A stretch of 64,000 nucleotides of DNA, from positions 1-64,000 of the forward strand of contig JAJDEW010000103.1 in assembly GCA_029259595.1 (NCBI GenBank), given 5' to 3'. This document shows, piece after piece, positions 60,705 through 64,000 of the stretch. The notes below the pieces were generated by a model, which was given only the letters and a program-made list of their open reading frames with translations, did not search any database and had not been told where the DNA came from. The stretch is from Planctomycetota bacterium. GTDB lineage: Bacteria > Planctomycetota > UBA1135 > GCA-002686595. The number at the start of each line of letters is the position of its first letter. Position 1 is the first letter of the stretch. The position numbers and the translations under genes are program-made.

Positions 60705-61955
60705 ATGGACGCCCGAGGTGAGCTCGAGGGCCGCGGCCGCCCCCCCTCGACGGTCCGGCAGATCGCCGCGACGACGATCCTGGCGGCGGGGGTGTTCGCG
60801 GCCGAATGGCTTCTGGGCGGCCAGGTGGCGGTCGGTGCCCTCTACATCCTGCCGGTCACGCTCAGCTTCTCGATCCGGCGCGCGCGGCACGTCGATCTCG
60901 CGGCTTCCATCTGCACGGTTCTGACGGTCACGAGCCTCTTCGCCGCGAGGCCCGACGAGCTGCAGCTGGCGCTCGTGCATCGCGCCGTGGCGCTCTTTGC
61001 CATCTGGGTGACGGCTCACCTCGGCAAGGTGCGAGCGCGCAACGAGCTCGCCATCGCGAACCAGAGAAAGACCCTCGGCGTCACCCTGCAGAGTATCGCC
61101 GACGCCGTGATCACGACGGACGCGCGCGAGCGCATCACGCTGATCAACGACGAGGCCGAGATGCTGACCGGCTGGTCGGCCAAGGACGCCCAGGGCAAGC
61201 GGCTCGCGGAGGTGTTCAACGTCATCGCCAGCAGCACGGACGCGAACCATCCGAGCCTCCCGGCGACGATCGAAGAGGACGTGATTCCGAGCATGCACGA
61301 AATCCGGGTGCGCTCGCGCCAGGGAAACATACTCACCATCGAAGCCAGTAGCGCTCCGATCTTCGATACCGAGGAGTCCTCGCGTCCACTCGGGCGTGTG
61401 CTCGTGTTCCACGATATCAGCGCGCGCAAGGCGCACGAGGCGACGGTCGAGGCGCTCGCCTACAGGGACCCCTTGACCGGGCTCGCGAACCGAACCTCGT
61501 TCCTCGATCGCCTCGACCTCGAGCTCGCGCACGCCAAACGACGCGGAGCCCGCATGGCGCTCTGCTTCATCGACATGGACGGCTTCAAGGTGGTCAACGA
61601 CACGCTCGGACACGCCATCGGCGATCGGCTCCTCCAGAGCATCGCGAACCGACTTCGTGAGGCCCTGCGCGAGGAGGACACGATCGCACGGCTCGGCGGC
61701 GACGAGTTCACCGTCATCCTCCCCGAGATCGCGACCGGCGCGGACGCCGTCTCCGTCGCCCGCAAGCTGGTCGACGCTCTGCGCCCCCCCCACCAGATCG
61801 AGGGCCATTCGATCTCCGCCTTGCCGAGCGTCGGTATCGCGATCTTTCCGGACGAAGCCGAGACACCGGACAAACTCCTGCGCCAGGCGGATGCGGCCAT
61901 GTACCTCGCGAAATCGCGCGGCGGCGGGCGTTGGCAGCGGGCCGAGGCCAAGTGA
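60705..61955 (+). CDS. Membrane PAS-GGDEF diguanylate cyclase
   Basis: 416 residues. About three N-terminal hydrophobic segments (V-G-A-L-Y-I-L-P-V-T-L; A-S-I-C-T-V-L-T-V) precede a PAS domain (S-I-A-D-A-V-I-T-T-D; I-T-L-I-N-D-E-A-E-M-L-T-G-W). The GGDEF domain has D-P-L-T-G-L-A-N-R, C-F-I-D-M-D-G-F-K-V-V-N-D, R-E-E-D exactly five residues before G-G-D-E-F and an intact catalytic loop. Active cyclic-di-GMP synthesis with product inhibition is expected. This is the third GGDEF protein in the window. It is divergent from lepB. Confidence 0.93.
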   Translation: MDARGELEGRGRPPSTVRQIAATTILAAGVFAAEWLLGGQVAVGALYILPVTLSFSIRRARHVDLAASICTVLTVTSLFAARPDELQLALVHRAVALFAIWVTAHLGKVRARNELAIANQRKTLGVTLQSIADAVITTDARERITLINDEAEMLTGWSAKDAQGKRLAEVFNVIASSTDANHPSLPATIEEDVIPSMHEIRVRSRQGNILTIEASSAPIFDTEESSRPLGRVLVFHDISARKAHEATVEALAYRDPLTGLANRTSFLDRLDLELAHAKRRGARMALCFIDMDGFKVVNDTLGHAIGDRLLQSIANRLREALREEDTIARLGGDEFTVILPEIATGADAVSVARKLVDALRPPHQIEGHSISALPSVGIAIFPDEAETPDKLLRQADAAMYLAKSRGGGRWQRAEAK

Positions 61956-62030
61956 ACGGCCGTGTTCGCTCGATCCTCGCTCCAGCTCCTTACCGCCTCC
62001 GAACCAACCCGCCGGCCGTTCGCGCTAGCG

Positions 62031-62100
62031 CTAGCAGCCTGATGAAAAAGTCATCCGGCGCGCTGCATGCGTCCGAAGCACTTTTTCATCAGGCTGCTAG
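62031..62100. repeat. Perfect 21-bp inverted repeat, possible MITE-like unit
   Basis: The arm CTAGCAGCCTGATGAAAAAG plus T (62031-62051) is exactly complementary to 62080-62100. The 28-base interior contains CATCCGGCGCGCTGCATG, shared with the copy at 57743-57772. The AGCCTGATGAAAAAG ends resemble terminal repeats of some insertion sequences (IS1182/IS5-like, from memory), but no transposase lies inside. It separates the diguanylate cyclase gene from the S9 peptidase gene. Confidence 0.75.
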
Positions 62101-62110
62101 ACTTCGGGTC

Positions 62111-64000
62111 GTGAAGCCTTCGCCGCGCTCCTACGGAATGCTCGCACGAAGCGCCGCTTGCGGGCTGCTCGTCGCGACCTGTGCCGGTCCCCGAGAGACG
62201 GAACGGGGCACGACGGCTCACGAGCACTTCGAGCCTCCGGCGAACGTGCGCCCCACGCTGGAGGAGATCTTCCTCGAGCCGTCCATCGCCGGCGAACCTC
62301 CCACGCTGCACGAGCTGTCGCCGAACGGGGCTTGGCTCGTCTTTCGTTGGGCTTCGCGGCACGCGCTCCAGGACGGCAAGTCGGCCGGATTGCGCCTGAT
62401 CTCGACCTTCGATCCCGGCGGCTCGGGAAACCGCGGCATCCCGCTCGAGGACCTCTTGCCAGCCCCGGAAGGCGAAGAGGCCGAGGTCCGCGTCGCAACC
62501 TGGGCACCGGAGGGAAGCCTGCTCGCGCTCGCGCGCGAAAGCGACGTCTGGCTCTACGATCCCGACGCGCGTCGGGTCACCTGGGTCCTCGACGGGGCGC
62601 CGCGCGCGCAACCCGCTGCGGAGGAGACCGAGCCGGACGCCGACGCGCCGGTCGAACCCGAACCGGAGGACGCCACCGGCCTCGTTTCGAAGCCACGCGC
62701 GCTCGGAACGATCCGCAGCCTGGCCTTCCACCGGGATTGGCCGCGCGTGCGCGAGTTGCGCATCTCCGACCACGACGAGCTCTTCTCGATCGAACTGGAC
62801 GAGCCTCTCCCACCGCGACCGCTGGCCCTGGAAGCAGCCGAGTGGTGGAGCGCCGAACTCACGGCACAAGCACTGAAACTCTCCTGGTCGGACGACCTGC
62901 GCACGGTCTTCGGCTCGGACCCCACCCCGCGCGACGCGCGGCCGCGGACGTCAGGCGCAGGGGACCAGCCTGGGGCAGCCGACGACCCGAACGCCGAAGG
63001 ACCCGGTGCCGAAGCCGCGGCCGGACCGACGCCACAAGTCCTGCACCTGCCCGCTGCCTTCGAGACCGTCTTGACGGAGATGGACTCGATGCGCTGGCTC
63101 GAGAACACGTCCTTGTCTCCGGACGGTCGCTTCGCCTTCGGCCTGGACTACGACCGTACGAACGACCCCGAGTCGACGCTGGTCCCGGATTTCTTGACCG
63201 AGCGTGTGTCGACCCGCACCACACGCTCGAAGTGGGCCGACGACCTGCCGACTCCGACGCAGCCCTGGCTCTGGAATTCGACGACGGGCGAGAAATCGCG
63301 CGTCCTCACCGTCGGGGACGATGCAAAGACGGCGCCCACGACGGTCCGGGTGGTGGGCTGGGCACCCCAACGCGGTGCGGGCGCCCCCGCCCGCCTGGCC
63401 TTCCTCGTGAACTCGGAAGACTGGCGCGAGCTCGAGTTGTGGTGCTGGACGGAGGGCTTCGCGGAGCGCCTGTGGTTCGAGCACGACCCGCGCTGGCTGG
63501 GTGGCCCGGCTCACTCCGTGCGCTGGACGGCGGACGGCAGCCTGCTCGTCGTCGGCTCCGAGGTTCACGCCGCCTCGACCAGGCCCGGCCGCTCGCAGCT
63601 CTTCGCCATCGATCCCGAGAACGGAGCGACGTGGCAGCTCACCGAGGTCGAGGGCGAGGTTTCGGACTTCCGGATGCTCGCGGACGGCGGCCTGATCTTC
63701 CAGGCCCACCACGGTGATCCGAGGGTGCGATCCTGGCACCGGATCGCGAAGGAGAAGATGCGCACCGACTTGCCGGCGGTGGACACCTACGCCCTGCCCA
63801 CCCGCGGCTGGAACGACGTCGCCATGGCCTCGCGCGACGGCAGCACGATCGTGACGCTCTACGAGGAGCTGATGCGTCCGGCGGAGATCTGGAGCGCGAG
63901 TCTCGACGAGGGCCGCCAGCTCACCCACACGATCCCGGCGGAGTACGAGGAGATCGAGTGGGTGGCGCCCGTTCTCTTCCAGACCGACGCACCCGACGGC
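62111..64000 (+). CDS. S9-family prolyl-peptidase-like protein, 5' part (truncated by window edge)
   Basis: 630 codons from a GTG at 62111 (or ATG at 62138) are open to the window end. A signal or lipobox-like stretch (C-G-L-L-V-A-T-C-A-G) is near the start. The chain then follows the beta-propeller of S9 peptidases: T-L-H-E-L-S-P-N-G-A-W-L-V, E-S-D-V-W-L-Y-D-P, S-L-S-P-D-G-R-F-A-F, and ends with Q-L-T near F-Q-T-D-A-P-D-G, the usual junction to the catalytic domain. The Ser-Asp-His catalytic part lies outside the window. A low-complexity acidic insert occurs near residues 175-190. Confidence 0.75.
   Translation, partial: MKPSPRSYGMLARSAACGLLVATCAGPRETERGTTAHEHFEPPANVRPTLEEIFLEPSIAGEPPTLHELSPNGAWLVFRWASRHALQDGKSAGLRLISTFDPGGSGNRGIPLEDLLPAPEGEEAEVRVATWAPEGSLLALARESDVWLYDPDARRVTWVLDGAPRAQPAAEETEPDADAPVEPEPEDATGLVSKPRALGTIRSLAFHRDWPRVRELRISDHDELFSIELDEPLPPRPLALEAAEWWSAELTAQALKLSWSDDLRTVFGSDPTPRDARPRTSGAGDQPGAADDPNAEGPGAEAAAGPTPQVLHLPAAFETVLTEMDSMRWLENTSLSPDGRFAFGLDYDRTNDPESTLVPDFLTERVSTRTTRSKWADDLPTPTQPWLWNSTTGEKSRVLTVGDDAKTAPTTVRVVGWAPQRGAGAPARLAFLVNSEDWRELELWCWTEGFAERLWFEHDPRWLGGPAHSVRWTADGSLLVVGSEVHAASTRPGRSQLFAIDPENGATWQLTEVEGEVSDFRMLADGGLIFQAHHGDPRVRSWHRIAKEKMRTDLPAVDTYALPTRGWNDVAMASRDGSTIVTLYEELMRPAEIWSASLDEGRQLTHTIPAEYEEIEWVAPVLFQTDAPDG

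Overview
The window is GC-rich bacterial DNA with strong G/C preference at third codon positions on its right-hand three quarters. An lpxB gene implies an outer membrane. Two tandem groEL genes, large secreted metallopeptidase-like proteins, an NPCBM-domain protein, squalene-hopene-cyclase-like repeats and several membrane-anchored SGNH proteins together suggest a Planctomycetota-type organism. That placement is inferred from gene content only.

Bases 1 to about 15446 look like an accessory island ending in a tRNA-Glu(UUC) gene. From the left it holds a 37-codon ORF (copy A), an ArsR regulator with an SRPBCC-VOC protein, a broken serine-recombinase tail, a secreted WD40 propeller and a second copy of the 37-codon ORF (copy B). 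Next comes a translationally coupled PIN-like plus SIR2-like pair on the minus strand. Facing it across a 159-base control region is a type I restriction-modification cassette (small HTH regulator, hsdR, hsdM, hsdS), followed by a short tyrosine recombinase with inverted repeats at its start. A multi-hairpin RNA candidate with an intrinsic terminator, an excisionase-like HTH gene, an unknown gene and a large serine recombinase complete the island. The recombinase ORF runs into the tRNA gene and stops in its anticodon loop.

The rest reads as core chromosome. It contains eboE-like, Trm112-like and pepP genes, tRNA-Lys, the translation cluster rpsB-tsf-pyrH-frr (minus strand), two tandem diguanylate cyclases and an NPCBM protein. 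A chaperone cluster follows (groEL1-groEL2-dnaJ-grpE-fmdB) with a sigma-54-type promoter candidate in front and no groES, dnaK or hrcA in view. Then come a Cof-type phosphatase, a 999-residue carboxypeptidase-regulatory-repeat protein, two HExxH metallopeptidase-like proteins, a lipoprotein, trkA-trkH and a pabA/trpG amidotransferase.

The last part is envelope-related: a small kinase-like protein, SGNH protein, ABC exporter pair, TPR protein, second SGNH protein, lpxB, ECF sigma factor, anti-sigma factor and YbjQ protein, the last five chained by 4-base overlaps. A nitroreductase, prenyltransferase-repeat protein, aldehyde dehydrogenase, SDR, lepB, PAS-GGDEF protein and the start of an S9 peptidase cut by the window edge follow. 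The most interesting items are the PIN/SIR2 pair (candidate defence system), the paralogous micro-ORFs, the structured RNA in front of the integrase module, and the perfect 21-bp inverted repeat near 62 kb.
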